Source: Parapedobacter pyrenivorans
GTDB lineage: Bacteria > Bacteroidota > Bacteroidia > Sphingobacteriales > Sphingobacteriaceae
Direction of reading: 5' to 3'
NCBI RefSeq assembly: GCF_014636865.1
Contig: NZ_BMER01000007.1
Coordinates: 6,921 to 70,920, forward strand
DNA: 64,000 nucleotides
The notes beneath the pieces are model-generated. The model did not search any database. It was not told where the DNA came from and was given only the letters and a program-made list of their open reading frames with translations. The translations under genes were made by a program, and so were the position numbers. This document shows, one piece after another, positions 53,074 through 61,552 of the stretch. Within the stretch, counting starts at the first letter, position 1; each line of letters begins with the position of its first letter.

Positions 53074-53455
53074 TGTTGGGGTCGGTTTCACCAGCTATCC
53101 CCGCTATCTTTGACCTCAACAACGCCATGCCTTTTTCCACATTCAAGGCCGTATGAATACCGTTCAACGGTAATCCAAGCTCCACCAGGGTGATGGCCAC
53201 CGCGGGTTGCATACCGACCACAACAGTTTCGGCAGCTATCAGTTTGGCCATCGCACCGATATTACTTAAAATACGACCCATGAACGAATCGACGATATCC
53301 ACGGCAGAAATATCAATTAAAATTCCACGGGCGCCGGTTTTGCTTGCCGTTTTTACCAGATCAGCCGCGAGATCAAGCGCTAGCCTATCGTATAAATCTA
53401 TTTGAATGGTTACAAGCAAAAACTGCCCCATTCTCAATATTGGGATTCGCTCCAT
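53066..53455 (-). CDS. rsbS: Stressosome scaffold RsbS (STAS domain)
   Basis: This 129-residue stand-alone STAS-domain protein opens IPILRMGQFLLVTIQIDLYD as RsbS does. The phosphorylatable Ser lies in LIDISAVDIVDSFMGRIL. It forms the stressosome core with RsbR and holds RsbT until RsbT phosphorylates it. The gene follows rsbR by 8 bases and overlaps rsbT by 8. Confidence 0.92.
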   Translation of the reverse strand: MERIPILRMGQFLLVTIQIDLYDRLALDLAADLVKTASKTGARGILIDISAVDIVDSFMGRILSNIGAMAKLIAAETVVVGMQPAVAITLVELGLPLNGIHTALNVEKGMALLRSKIAGIAGETDPNND

Positions 53456-53463
53456 ACCAGTTG

Positions 53464-54339
53464 TTATTCGGGTTTAACATGGGATGCGTTGGCAGGGGTA
53501 CGCTTGTAGACTTCGAGCCGAAGCAACTGGAACGCATGTTGTAGGGCGCTTGCCATGGTAGATTTGGTAACGATCGAGGAAAGATCAATCCCAAGGTGAA
53601 CAATGGTCTGTGCGATCTCCGGCCGTATACCGCTGATGATGCACGTTGCGCCCAACAGTCGCGTGGCACTGACGGTTTTCAACAGGTGCTGCGCTACCAT
53701 CGAATCGACGGTAGGGACGCCGGATATATCCAGGATTGCGATGTCACTGCTTGATTCCACGATTTCAGTCAATAAGGCTTCCATAATGACCTGCGTTCGG
53801 GCACTGTCTAACGTGCCGATAATGGGTAGTGCCAATATACCGTCCCACACGCGTATCACGGGGATAGAGATCTCTGCAATTTCATCAGTTTGTGCTAGGA
53901 TGACTTCCTCACGCCCTTTGATATAGGTTTCAAAGGTAATAATCAAAAGGTTGTCCATGAGCCGGTGGATTTTTAAGCTCAGGTCAACAAGCTGCCGAGG
54001 ATCTTTTACTTCTTCTTGAATAACAGCAATAAGCACCTCTTTGAGACCAACGATGAATAATCCGGTTTCACGTGGGCTAAATCCCTGTTTTGCGCGAGAA
54101 AAAGAGATGCTGCCCAGCAATTCGGTGATGGGGTTGAAATCTGCAGAATCTGTGTCGTTGAGACTTTTTTCCTTCAGATTGCTTACCAAAGCGGTGATAA
54201 GCGCTACAGAATCTGCACGCAGATCGTCGCTGCTGATTAAGTCTTCGCGCACGCGCGCAGGTGTTAATTGGTTTTCCATCCAGCGTTCGAGGATGATAGC
54301 CTGTTTGTCCTTTAAAAGTTTGATAATTTCGGTTGCCAT
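53464..54339 (-). CDS. rsbR: Stressosome sensor RsbR
   Basis: The N-terminal domain (about 1-155) is helical and of the RsbRD type (ILERWMENQLTPARVREDLI, then FSPRETGLFIVGLKEVLIAV). It would be the sensory turret; no heme or flavin motif is visible. The STAS domain covers about 165-280 with IIGTLDSARTQVIMEALLTE and LDISGVPTVDSMVAQHLLK, which carry the Ser/Thr sites. It is the first gene of the operon. The signal sensed is unknown. Confidence 0.9.
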   Translation of the reverse strand: MATEIIKLLKDKQAIILERWMENQLTPARVREDLISSDDLRADSVALITALVSNLKEKSLNDTDSADFNPITELLGSISFSRAKQGFSPRETGLFIVGLKEVLIAVIQEEVKDPRQLVDLSLKIHRLMDNLLIITFETYIKGREEVILAQTDEIAEISIPVIRVWDGILALPIIGTLDSARTQVIMEALLTEIVESSSDIAILDISGVPTVDSMVAQHLLKTVSATRLLGATCIISGIRPEIAQTIVHLGIDLSSIVTKSTMASALQHAFQLLRLEVYKRTPANASHVKPE

Positions 54340-54513
54340 ATTCTTTAAGAAATAGCTGGCCCTAACTCAGCTCAGCGACTTTTCGTGAATCCAAATCGTA
54401 CAGATCGGCCCTAATTGATCACATCAGTTTCTGTGAGCGCGATTACAAAGCATGACCAAACAAGAAGAGCGACATGTCCATAAGAAATGCCGCTCCTGTA
54501 CTAACGGGGAGCA

Positions 54514-55026
54514 TTAGCTGCCCTTCGCATATGTTTTGAGTTTTTTCTTCAGTTGTTGTCGCGCAACGTGGATTCGGGTCTTCACCGTGCCAATCGGAAT
54601 CTGAAAATGATGGGCAATCTCATGGTATTTGTAACCCTCGTAATACATGGTGAACGGCTCGTAATATTCGGCGGAAAGTTTGGAGAGTGCATGCTCGATG
54701 TCATTCATCACAAATTTACCTTCGGCACCGTTCCGGAATGAACTCTGATACAGGTCGGCTGACGAAATCGAATCGGTCTTGATGATGAGGGCGTTTGTTT
54801 TGACCTGCTTCCGATAATAGTTGATGAACGTATTCTTTAATATCGTATAAAGCCATGCCTGTAAATTGGTGCCCGCCCTGAACTTGTTGTAGTAAGAAAA
54901 GGCCTTGACCATGGTATCTTGGACTAAATCATAGGCATTTTCATTATCCCGCGTGAAATGGAATGCATAATTGTTCAAAGAAGCTACTTCTTGTACAACC
55001 TTGTTACTAAATTCAACTCTGTTCAT
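54514..55026 (-). CDS. ECF sigma factor, copy 1 of a close pair
   Basis: This 170-residue ECF sigma factor has region 2 with FTRDNENAYDLVQDTMVKAF and LQAWLYTILKNTFINYYRKQ, and region 4 with YYEPFTMYYEGYKYHEIAHH and a helix-turn-helix at IPIGTVKTRIHVARQQLKKK. By eye it is identical to the factor at 55891 at roughly seven in ten positions. No anti-sigma gene follows. It lies 174 bases upstream of rsbR on the same strand, which makes it a candidate output of the stressosome. Confidence 0.92.
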   Translation of the reverse strand: MNRVEFSNKVVQEVASLNNYAFHFTRDNENAYDLVQDTMVKAFSYYNKFRAGTNLQAWLYTILKNTFINYYRKQVKTNALIIKTDSISSADLYQSSFRNGAEGKFVMNDIEHALSKLSAEYYEPFTMYYEGYKYHEIAHHFQIPIGTVKTRIHVARQQLKKKLKTYAKGS

Positions 55027-55142
55027 AAATAACGATTAAGTGATGGCGCAATAACGTTTTAAAGTTACATAATTTTTATTCTTAAATGCGATGTGCATTA
55101 GCTAAGCATATCTGGTGTAAGGACGACAAAAGAGGTGGAAAA

Positions 55143-55162
55143 TTGTTTTAATTATTTTAAAA
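55143..55162 (-). promoter_or_regulatory. Conserved upstream element of ECF sigma copy 1
   Basis: On the plus strand TTGTTTTAATTATTTTAAAA, so the sigma gene sees TTTTAAAATAATTAAAACAA. It matches 56548-56567 at 19 of 20 positions. It lies 117-136 bases before the start codon, and a CnnCYYYTTTGT-like block sits just downstream in both. Probably the shared promoter, or part of it. Confidence 0.55.
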
Positions 55163-55316
55163 AAGTGTAATAGGCACGATCATACCAGGCACGATGTGGT
55201 TACCGCATCATTGCACGTAAGCGGGGTGCGGGGTATTATGGAATTCTTCAAACAAAACCTTATGGGTCAATGTTGACTTTTGAACAAGTAATTAAATATA
55301 TATAAAGGAGGAACTA

Positions 55317-55829
55317 ATGGCAAGGAAAAATCAGAATGGCGAAATGCCTAATGCCCATCTTCATGAACTGTTTCTGGATGAGCTGAAAGACATTCTCGGT
55401 GCGGAACGGCAATTACTCAAAGGGTTAAAAAAGATGGCGACCGCTGCCAAAAGCGACACCCTGAAATCGGCGTTTGAAATGCACCATTCCGAGACGGAAG
55501 AGCACATCAATCGGCTCGCAACCGTGTTTGAGTCGATGGGAATGGCAGCGCGTGGTAAGAAATGCAAAGCGATGGAAGGACTGCTGAGCGAAGCGGACGA
55601 AATCATGGAAAGTTTTGAGGGCGACCCGGCATTGGATGCTGCATTGATTGCGGCAGCCCAAAAAGTCGAGCATTATGAAATTGCGTCCTATGGCTGCTTG
55701 GTTACCTACGCTGAACTCATGGGGCATAACGAAGCAAAGGAGACACTTGGCGCCACATTGAATGAGGAGAAGGACACCGATGTGAAGTTGACGGAAATTG
55801 CGTTGACTGAGGCGAACGTTTCAGCCTAA
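55317..55829 (+). CDS. DUF892 ferritin-like protein between the two ECF genes
   Basis: This 170-residue DUF892 protein carries the full family pattern: ELFLDELKDILGAERQLLKG, then HSETEEHINRLATVFESMG and IAAAQKVEHYEIASYGCLVT with the KVEHYEIASYG block, and ETLGATLNEEKDTDVKLTEI. A very strong ribosome site (AAAGGAGGAAC) precedes the ATG. The two ECF genes on either side, both reading the other way, suggest that it is a main target of those sigma factors. Confidence 0.9.
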   Translation: MARKNQNGEMPNAHLHELFLDELKDILGAERQLLKGLKKMATAAKSDTLKSAFEMHHSETEEHINRLATVFESMGMAARGKKCKAMEGLLSEADEIMESFEGDPALDAALIAAAQKVEHYEIASYGCLVTYAELMGHNEAKETLGATLNEEKDTDVKLTEIALTEANVSA

Positions 55830-55867
55830 ATAGAAGAAGCCCGGCCTAGGCCGGGCTTCTTCTATTT
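55828..55867. terminator. 40-base perfect palindrome, two-way terminator
   Basis: The sequence from AAATAGAAG to CTTCTATTT is its own reverse complement, centred between 55847 and 55848, with a G+C-rich core (GCCCGGCCTAGGCCGGGC). It ends the DUF892 gene and begins 23 bases past the end of the convergent ECF gene, so it can serve both. Confidence 0.8.
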
Positions 55868-55890
55868 GTTTAAACAGGCGGTGGAAATCA

Positions 55891-56406
55891 CTAATTTGCT
55901 ATATTCGAATAGGTCTTCAATTTTTTCTTCAATTGCTGGCGGGCCACATGAATCCGGGTTTTGACCGTTCCGATCGGAATGTGGAAATGGTCGGCAATTT
56001 CATGATACTTGTATCCTTCGTAATACATGGTAAACGGTGAATAATACTCTTCGGGCAGTTTAGTCAATGCGCGCTCGATGTCGTCCATCACAAATTTGCC
56101 TTCAGCGGCGTTGCGCAACGAACTCTTAAATAAATCCGAAGAAGAAATGGTGTCGGATTTAACAATAATGGAATTGGTCTTGGCTTTTCTCCTGTAGTAG
56201 TTGATAAACGTATTCTTTAATATCGTATAAAGCCAGGCCTGAAGATTTGTACCCTCTTTGAATTTGTTGTGGTAGGAAAATGCTTTTAATACGGTGTCTT
56301 GTACCAGATCATTGGCGTTCTCTTCATCGCGTGTAAAATAAAACGCATAACCGTTTAATGAATTGACTTCTTTTACAACCCGGGTATTAAACTCGATCTT
56401 ATTCAT
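55891..56406 (-). CDS. ECF sigma factor, copy 2 of a close pair
   Basis: This 171-residue ECF sigma factor is a near-twin of the one at 54514. Region 2 (FTRDEENANDLVQDTVLKAF, LQAWLYTILKNTFINYYRRK) and region 4 (IPIGTVKTRIHVARQQLKKKLKT) are nearly the same. Differences cluster in the linker between the regions (KSDTISSSDLFKSSLRNAAE). No anti-sigma gene is adjacent. Its upstream element (56548-56567) is almost identical to that of copy 1. So the pair is an old duplication that kept the same control. Confidence 0.92.
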   Translation of the reverse strand: MNKIEFNTRVVKEVNSLNGYAFYFTRDEENANDLVQDTVLKAFSYHNKFKEGTNLQAWLYTILKNTFINYYRRKAKTNSIIVKSDTISSSDLFKSSLRNAAEGKFVMDDIERALTKLPEEYYSPFTMYYEGYKYHEIADHFHIPIGTVKTRIHVARQQLKKKLKTYSNIAN

Positions 56407-56547
56407 AATCCACAGAATTAATCGTTTACATGCTCCATAGTGACGTTACTGTCTCTTCGATTTAATGACGGACTGTTGTTTTATATCTGGATCGTTTAAT
56501 AATTAGGGTACCTGTTTCGTTGAGGTGCTAACAAAGGGGCGTCTTTT

Positions 56548-56567
56548 TTGTTTGAATTATTTTAAAA
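56548..56567 (-). promoter_or_regulatory. Conserved upstream element of ECF sigma copy 2
   Basis: TTGTTTGAATTATTTTAAAA on the plus strand differs from 55143-55162 at one base. It lies 142-161 bases before the start codon, a similar place. Confidence 0.55.
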
Positions 56568-56654
56568 TTAAATCCTATCCTCCATTATCAATCGTATAAT
56601 AACAACGCTTATAGGCGATTATTATGCGCTAACCTGCTATTTGTAACTGATTTA

Positions 56655-57614
56655 TTACTTTTTGGCAGGTGGGATATATTTCAATTCCTTTTCGGTTTCG
56701 CGCTCTTCGACATGTACGGCAAACTCTGCAGGGGCGATCCGCGACCCCTTGAATTCCGCGTACGCCCGGGTAAATGAAGCCCCCATGTAGAGAATTGCTG
56801 CTGTATAGTAAATCCATAGCAATAGAATGATAATGGAACCTGCTGCGCCATATGTCGACTCCTGGCCGGTGGTTTGAATATAAAAGCCGATGACAAACCG
56901 GCCCAACATGAACAATATCGCCGTGAAAAACGCACCTGCACGGACATCTTTCCAACGGATGCGTACATCGGGAAGAAATTTAAAAATGACGCCGAATAGT
57001 GCGCTGATGACCGCAAAGTTGATAACCGCATCGAGCGCAACGGATAAATAGACGGCGAGGTCTGATAGCATTCTTTTTACCAAGTCCATAAAGATCATTA
57101 ACAGGCCATTGATGATTAACGATACAATCAATAGGAATCCCAGCGATAAGATAAGCGACGAGGAAAGCAGGCGGTCTGTGATCAACTTTACCCATCCGCG
57201 CTTTGGCTTTGGTTTGATTTCCCATATCCTGTTGATGGAATGCTGCATGTCGCCAAAGACGGTGGTAGCACCGATCAGCAGCGTGCCAATACCGATCAGG
57301 AGCGCGAGCGTGTTGTCTTCCTGAAGTCGGACATTCTTGAGCATTGTTTGGATCTGTGCAGCGGCGCTATTGCCCACCAATCCGTTAATTTCTTCAAATA
57401 CTTTTCCTTCGGCCGCCTCCTGGCCGAAGAACAGTGCCGCTAACGAGATGGTAAGCACAAGCAATGGTGCCAGAGAGAAGACCGTATAATACGCTAACGA
57501 CGCGCTGAATTTAAGCCCGCGTACATCCATAAAAATGGTGAATGTATTTTTCAGGATGGTAAACCAACGGGAAAAAAAGCCTTTTGATTTTATGTTTTTA
57601 GTGTTTTCCATCAT
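56655..57614 (-). CDS. YihY/BrkB-family membrane protein
   Basis: This 319-residue protein has six membrane helices and the YihY pattern: FSASLAYYTVFSLAPLLVLT near residue 40, IGTLLIGATTVFGDMQHSIN, RWKDVRAGAFFTAILFMLGR, YGAAGSIIILLLWIYYTAAI and LYMGASFTRAYAEFKGS. It ends in a charged cytosolic tail. YihY was once called ribonuclease BN by error; its real function is open. It is a common member of Bacteroidota stress islands. Confidence 0.92.
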   Translation of the reverse strand: MMENTKNIKSKGFFSRWFTILKNTFTIFMDVRGLKFSASLAYYTVFSLAPLLVLTISLAALFFGQEAAEGKVFEEINGLVGNSAAAQIQTMLKNVRLQEDNTLALLIGIGTLLIGATTVFGDMQHSINRIWEIKPKPKRGWVKLITDRLLSSSLILSLGFLLIVSLIINGLLMIFMDLVKRMLSDLAVYLSVALDAVINFAVISALFGVIFKFLPDVRIRWKDVRAGAFFTAILFMLGRFVIGFYIQTTGQESTYGAAGSIIILLLWIYYTAAILYMGASFTRAYAEFKGSRIAPAEFAVHVEERETEKELKYIPPAKK

Positions 57615-57660
57615 TGTTCCAACAGTTAGCTGCGTGGTTTGTTGGCATTTTTTGCTGTCG

Positions 57661-58944
57661 TCAGCGAAGTATCCAGCCGCGCAGGGGCTGCTCCACCATC
57701 AGGAAATCCTTGTACTCAGCAGTGACGTTGGTGCGCTGGCCGCTTTCCAGTTCGGTGATTCGGGCGGCCATTGTATCCGGCTGGGCATATACGATACGCG
57801 GTTTGGTGAGTTGCATGGAGCGTAAATCGGTTAATGCGACCAGTTGCCGGGGCTTTAGTACGTGCCTGCTATCGTCTGGGAGGACCACGCGATAACCGCT
57901 GGCGGTTGCAGCCTCCACACGCACCGGGATATGGCGTGATGCGTCGGCAAGGAGCGGCTGTACAGTACGCAACGTGTCGCCGATCCGGTTTACATTTGCC
58001 GAAATGTCCGGCGGTACCGATTTGCCGGGGCGGACAAACGGCATCGGATCGACGGCTCCGCCGATTCCGTAGATTCCGAAATGAAGATGTGGTGGCGTGG
58101 TGCGCGCATTGCCGGTGTTGCCCATGAGGCCCAATGTATCACCGATGACTACCTGCTGGCCGGGAGCCACCAGCTGGCTATCGAGGTGGGCATAATATAA
58201 GTTGATATCGCGGCCTTTGGGCCGTAGCCACACCACTTTTCCGCCCAACCGGTTATCTCCTACACGTCCAACTGTGCCATCTGCCGCGGCAACAACCGGC
58301 GTGCCGTGCGCGGCAAAAATATCAATCCCTTCGTGTTTGCGCCCTCCGCCGTCACGCGCATCTCCGAATACACTTCCGATATGCTGCTTGGCGGCCGATG
58401 CCACCGGGTTGGCAAGCGATGGGTCTCCGGTGAGCCGGAGCACGAATGAAACTTCGGCTAGCAGCTCAGGCTGTATGCGAAGTATGTAGTGCCCATCTTT
58501 CCGGAAATCCCAGGTAAGGGCTGTGGTCCCTGTATCGGCAGAGGCCACGTGCTTGTATGCGGCAGCGGTATCTAATGGTGCCTCAAAGAGGTCGATGAAC
58601 AATGCCACGGTATCTATACTTTGGGTGGTGACTTCGACCTGAAGCCGCTCACCTTGCCGCGCCGGAAAAATATAACCGATAGCGGTAGGTTGGTCGGGGG
58701 GCATATATGCCGTCTCCTGATGCGGAATACGGATAGCCGTTGGGTCGGAAAGGCTTCGAACGGCGGCTTCCTGCCATTGCCGGTAGAGGGCAGTACGCTC
58801 AATGCCGGCGTTATCGAGTTGCTTTGAATACCGTTGGTGTGGATACTGGCCTTTGAACAGTGTGCGGGTGAATTGGTCACTGCACGCGACAAACAGACTT
58901 ATTATCGCGAGTGCGCACGGCATGCCATATAAATGCTTCTTCAT
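57661..58944 (-). CDS. M23-family peptidase lipoprotein
   Basis: The lipoprotein signal ends LFVAC (about Cys21). A beta-domain (about 80-175) comes before the M23 (LytM-type) peptidase domain (about 190-310), with the zinc ligands in RKHEGIDIFAAHGTPVVAAA and PPHLHFGIYG (HxH). A C-terminal SH3-like part follows. It would cut peptide cross-bridges in the cell wall, or regulate an enzyme that does. Length is greater than the usual LytM domain because of the two extra domains. Confidence 0.9.
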   Translation of the reverse strand: MKKHLYGMPCALAIISLFVACSDQFTRTLFKGQYPHQRYSKQLDNAGIERTALYRQWQEAAVRSLSDPTAIRIPHQETAYMPPDQPTAIGYIFPARQGERLQVEVTTQSIDTVALFIDLFEAPLDTAAAYKHVASADTGTTALTWDFRKDGHYILRIQPELLAEVSFVLRLTGDPSLANPVASAAKQHIGSVFGDARDGGGRKHEGIDIFAAHGTPVVAAADGTVGRVGDNRLGGKVVWLRPKGRDINLYYAHLDSQLVAPGQQVVIGDTLGLMGNTGNARTTPPHLHFGIYGIGGAVDPMPFVRPGKSVPPDISANVNRIGDTLRTVQPLLADASRHIPVRVEAATASGYRVVLPDDSRHVLKPRQLVALTDLRSMQLTKPRIVYAQPDTMAARITELESGQRTNVTAEYKDFLMVEQPLRGWILR

Positions 58945-59028
58945 ATGCTTAGTGACAAGTATATCGGTTCATTTGTTTGTTTATCCAACAATTCAAGGCC
59001 TGAATTGTATGTTTTTACGGACAACTTA

Positions 59029-59772
59029 ATGATGATGGAAAACACCACAGTAACTTTTGTCGGTTGCGGCGATGCCTTCGCAACAGGCAAGCGACTACAT
59101 ACTTGTTTATACCTTAACGCACCGCATTCGGGCTTGCTGATAGACTGTGGGGCAACCGCTTACTACGGATTGAAGACGCATGGCATCAATATTCGGGATA
59201 TTGATACGATCGTGATTTCCCATTTTCACGGCGACCACTATGGCGGAATTCCCTTTTTGCTATTGGAGGAAGCTGTACAGCAACGGCAGCAACCATTGAC
59301 AATCATCAGTCCGCCAACGGGGCATGAGCGGATAGCCCAGCTCCTTGATCAGCTCTATCCGGGCAGCGACGTATTGGGTAAACTTAATATCCTATTTAAG
59401 ACCTATATTCCGGGCAGCATGCTAGCGGCGGACCATTTCGAGATTATGGCCTTTCCGGTAGCACATGCTGCGGAAGCCTTGCCCCATGGGCTTCGGATAG
59501 CGGTTGGCGGTAAGGTAATCAGCTTTTCGGGCGATACGGAGTGGACACCAATATTAATCGAATTGGCACGGGATGCGGATCTATTCATCTGTGAGTGCAA
59601 TTTTTTTGATTCGGAAGTGGAAGGCCATATGAATTACAAGGCGTTGCAGGCATACGATGACCAGCTTGATTACAGGCATATGATTTTAACGCATCTGGGT
59701 CCGGAAATGCTGCGGAATCTTAACCGCATAACGCATCAATGTGCGGAGGACGGACTGGAGATCGTGCTCTAA
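59029..59772 (+). CDS. Metallo-beta-lactamase-fold hydrolase
   Basis: This 248-residue protein of the RNase Z-like branch of MBL-fold enzymes has TVTFVGCGDAFATGKRLHTC, and the metal site ISHFHGDHYGGIPFLL near residue 65. VAHAAEALPHGLRIA, FSGDTEWTPILIELARDADL and HMILTHLGPEML carry the later His/Asp ligands. Three ATG codons in a row (59029, 59032, 59035) make the start uncertain by two residues; the longer frame to 58933 reads into the divergent gene. It could process RNA ends or a small ester. Confidence 0.88.
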   Translation: MMMENTTVTFVGCGDAFATGKRLHTCLYLNAPHSGLLIDCGATAYYGLKTHGINIRDIDTIVISHFHGDHYGGIPFLLLEEAVQQRQQPLTIISPPTGHERIAQLLDQLYPGSDVLGKLNILFKTYIPGSMLAADHFEIMAFPVAHAAEALPHGLRIAVGGKVISFSGDTEWTPILIELARDADLFICECNFFDSEVEGHMNYKALQAYDDQLDYRHMILTHLGPEMLRNLNRITHQCAEDGLEIVL

Positions 59773-59773
59773 A

Positions 59774-60454
59774 TCAGTTGATCCGCTTGGTATCGATGGC
59801 CTTTACCCATTCGTGGTGCTGACAGCGCTTGCATTCGTGACGACCGGTCTGCAATCGATGCACGGTACCGCAATAAATACAGGCATATAGATCTTCGTCC
59901 GTAATGACCGCTGTGTTTTTATTATATGCCTTTGGAAGAATCGGCAAGCCGTGCTTTACTTCTTCGTTGGGGAAGAAAAAGACACTGATACTACCATCTG
60001 TTTCCAGGATAGCAACTCTTACCTGGCCAAGATGCTCCACGCCCTTTTCACGCAGTTCGGCAAAAAATTCATATTTGGAGAGACTATCCTTGCTATCATC
60101 CTTAACCGTTATTACGCTATCTTCTACGATGTACATCGGCCGGCCTTCCAACGCCTTTTCAATCCGCTCATTTTTTGTGGTCAACCACGTAATGCCACGG
60201 TACAAGCCGATGGCTGTAAAGCAAACGATCACCGCCGTAAGAATGCCGACATCCTCATAGAACATGGAATCGCCCACAGCAGACCCCAAGCCTATGATAA
60301 TCGCTAATTCAAAAATGGAAAGCTGGCGAATACCCCGCTTGCCGGATAGCCGAAGGACAACCAGAATCACCGTAAACATGACTGCGGTGCGAAAGATGAT
60401 CTCCAGGACGTATAGCCCATCGAGTTCATCCAATACTATTTTTTCCCAATCCAA
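59774..60454 (-). CDS. DUF421 (YetF-like) membrane protein with zinc ribbon
   Basis: This 226-residue protein has three membrane helices and LRLSGKRGIRQLSIFELAII, the family hallmark. The YetF-like soluble domain (MYIVEDSVITVKDDSKDSL, QVRVAILETDGSISVFFF) follows. The C-terminal about 40 residues hold CIYCGTVHRLQTG and HECKRCQHHEW, two CxxC knuckles that should form a zinc ribbon not present in the copy at 6833. Its stop is one base from that of the convergent hydrolase gene. Confidence 0.88.
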   Translation of the reverse strand: MDWEKIVLDELDGLYVLEIIFRTAVMFTVILVVLRLSGKRGIRQLSIFELAIIIGLGSAVGDSMFYEDVGILTAVIVCFTAIGLYRGITWLTTKNERIEKALEGRPMYIVEDSVITVKDDSKDSLSKYEFFAELREKGVEHLGQVRVAILETDGSISVFFFPNEEVKHGLPILPKAYNKNTAVITDEDLYACIYCGTVHRLQTGRHECKRCQHHEWVKAIDTKRIN

Positions 60455-60465
60455 TGTATTTGTTT

Positions 60466-61416
60466 TTAGTTGCGAAATAATTGGGTGACCATCAATCCAT
60501 GGACACCGCCATCCAGTACACCGATACCCACCCTTCCGAATGCCGGACGGAGGATGTTTGCCCGATGCCCCGGCGAATTCATTAAGCCCTCGTGGGCCAA
60601 AGGAAGTGTCTGGGCGATTGCCAGATTTTCTCCCGCCGTGAAAAAGGTGATGCCAGCTTGGCGGATACGATCGAAAGGCGTACCCCCTTCTGGGGAAATG
60701 TGCGAGAAATAGCTTCTTGCAAACATATCCGCCGAGTGTCGCCGAGCCACAGGGGTCAGTTCCTGATCGTGCTTCAATGGAGGGAGATCGGCTTTCGCCC
60801 GTTCTTCGTTGACCAGCTGGAGCATCTCGCTTTCCAGTCCGGGCCGGGGGTCGGCGTGGGCAACAGCGAAGGGAAGGTCAACGCGTGCTGACGATTCCGG
60901 TGCAATCGTCATACGGTTGATTGAACGATTTACAGCCTCCAATGCGGGCGCGAAAGGCCGCTCAACCCGCTCCAATTCCATAGTGAGCCGTTGTGCAACC
61001 GCGCTTTCGCGTGTATGTGCAGTAACGGTATCGGATATCGGCAATAGCAGTAACAACGCGGCGGCAATGGCCGCATACAGCACGCCGACGACGGCACCGG
61101 GTACCACCCCCAAAAGTTTATTTAGCTGATTACGATGGATGCTGTGGGGAATGGCATAAATGACTTGGTTTGCCAGCAAGGACAACAGCGAGCCGACGAG
61201 CAGCAGCGTAATCAGGAACGACAAGGGGACCGCCCATACGTTGGCCATGATCGTAGCCGTTAAAAATTCCGCGATGTGACGATACAGCCAAAACGTGAGC
61301 AAAAGGCCCACCAACCAGGAAATCAGCCCAGCCACCCCCACGATGAAGCCCTTGGATATGCCGCTCCATATCGCGAATAAAATAATAAGGATGAGTATGA
61401 TGTCGACTACGTTCAT
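60466..61416 (-). CDS. CvpA-like membrane domain fused to a CAP domain
   Basis: The N-terminal about 170 residues have four membrane helices of the CvpA type (MNVVDIILILIILFAIWSGI, GFIVGVAGLISWLVGLLLTF). The C-terminal CAP/SCP domain (about 205-316) has LVNEERAKADLPPLKHDQEL, then MFARSYFSHISPEGGTPFDR, FFTAGENLAIAQ and HEGLMNSPGHRANILRP. The ATG at 61416 is used; 20 further codons upstream would read promoter. The CAP part would face the periplasm. This fusion is seen in some Bacteroidota and actinobacteria; the role is unknown. Confidence 0.87.
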   Translation of the reverse strand: MNVVDIILILIILFAIWSGISKGFIVGVAGLISWLVGLLLTFWLYRHIAEFLTATIMANVWAVPLSFLITLLLVGSLLSLLANQVIYAIPHSIHRNQLNKLLGVVPGAVVGVLYAAIAAALLLLLPISDTVTAHTRESAVAQRLTMELERVERPFAPALEAVNRSINRMTIAPESSARVDLPFAVAHADPRPGLESEMLQLVNEERAKADLPPLKHDQELTPVARRHSADMFARSYFSHISPEGGTPFDRIRQAGITFFTAGENLAIAQTLPLAHEGLMNSPGHRANILRPAFGRVGIGVLDGGVHGLMVTQLFRN

Positions 61417-61552
61417 GGGGCTCCGATCAATAATACAATCCACGCTCGCGAATGTTTTAACGCGAAGAGTCAACAATTGACGGGGATGGCTGTTAGCGTT
61501 AATAGAAAGGCCGTGTGTGTAGCCGGCTTACTAACGCATAAAGAGATATATT

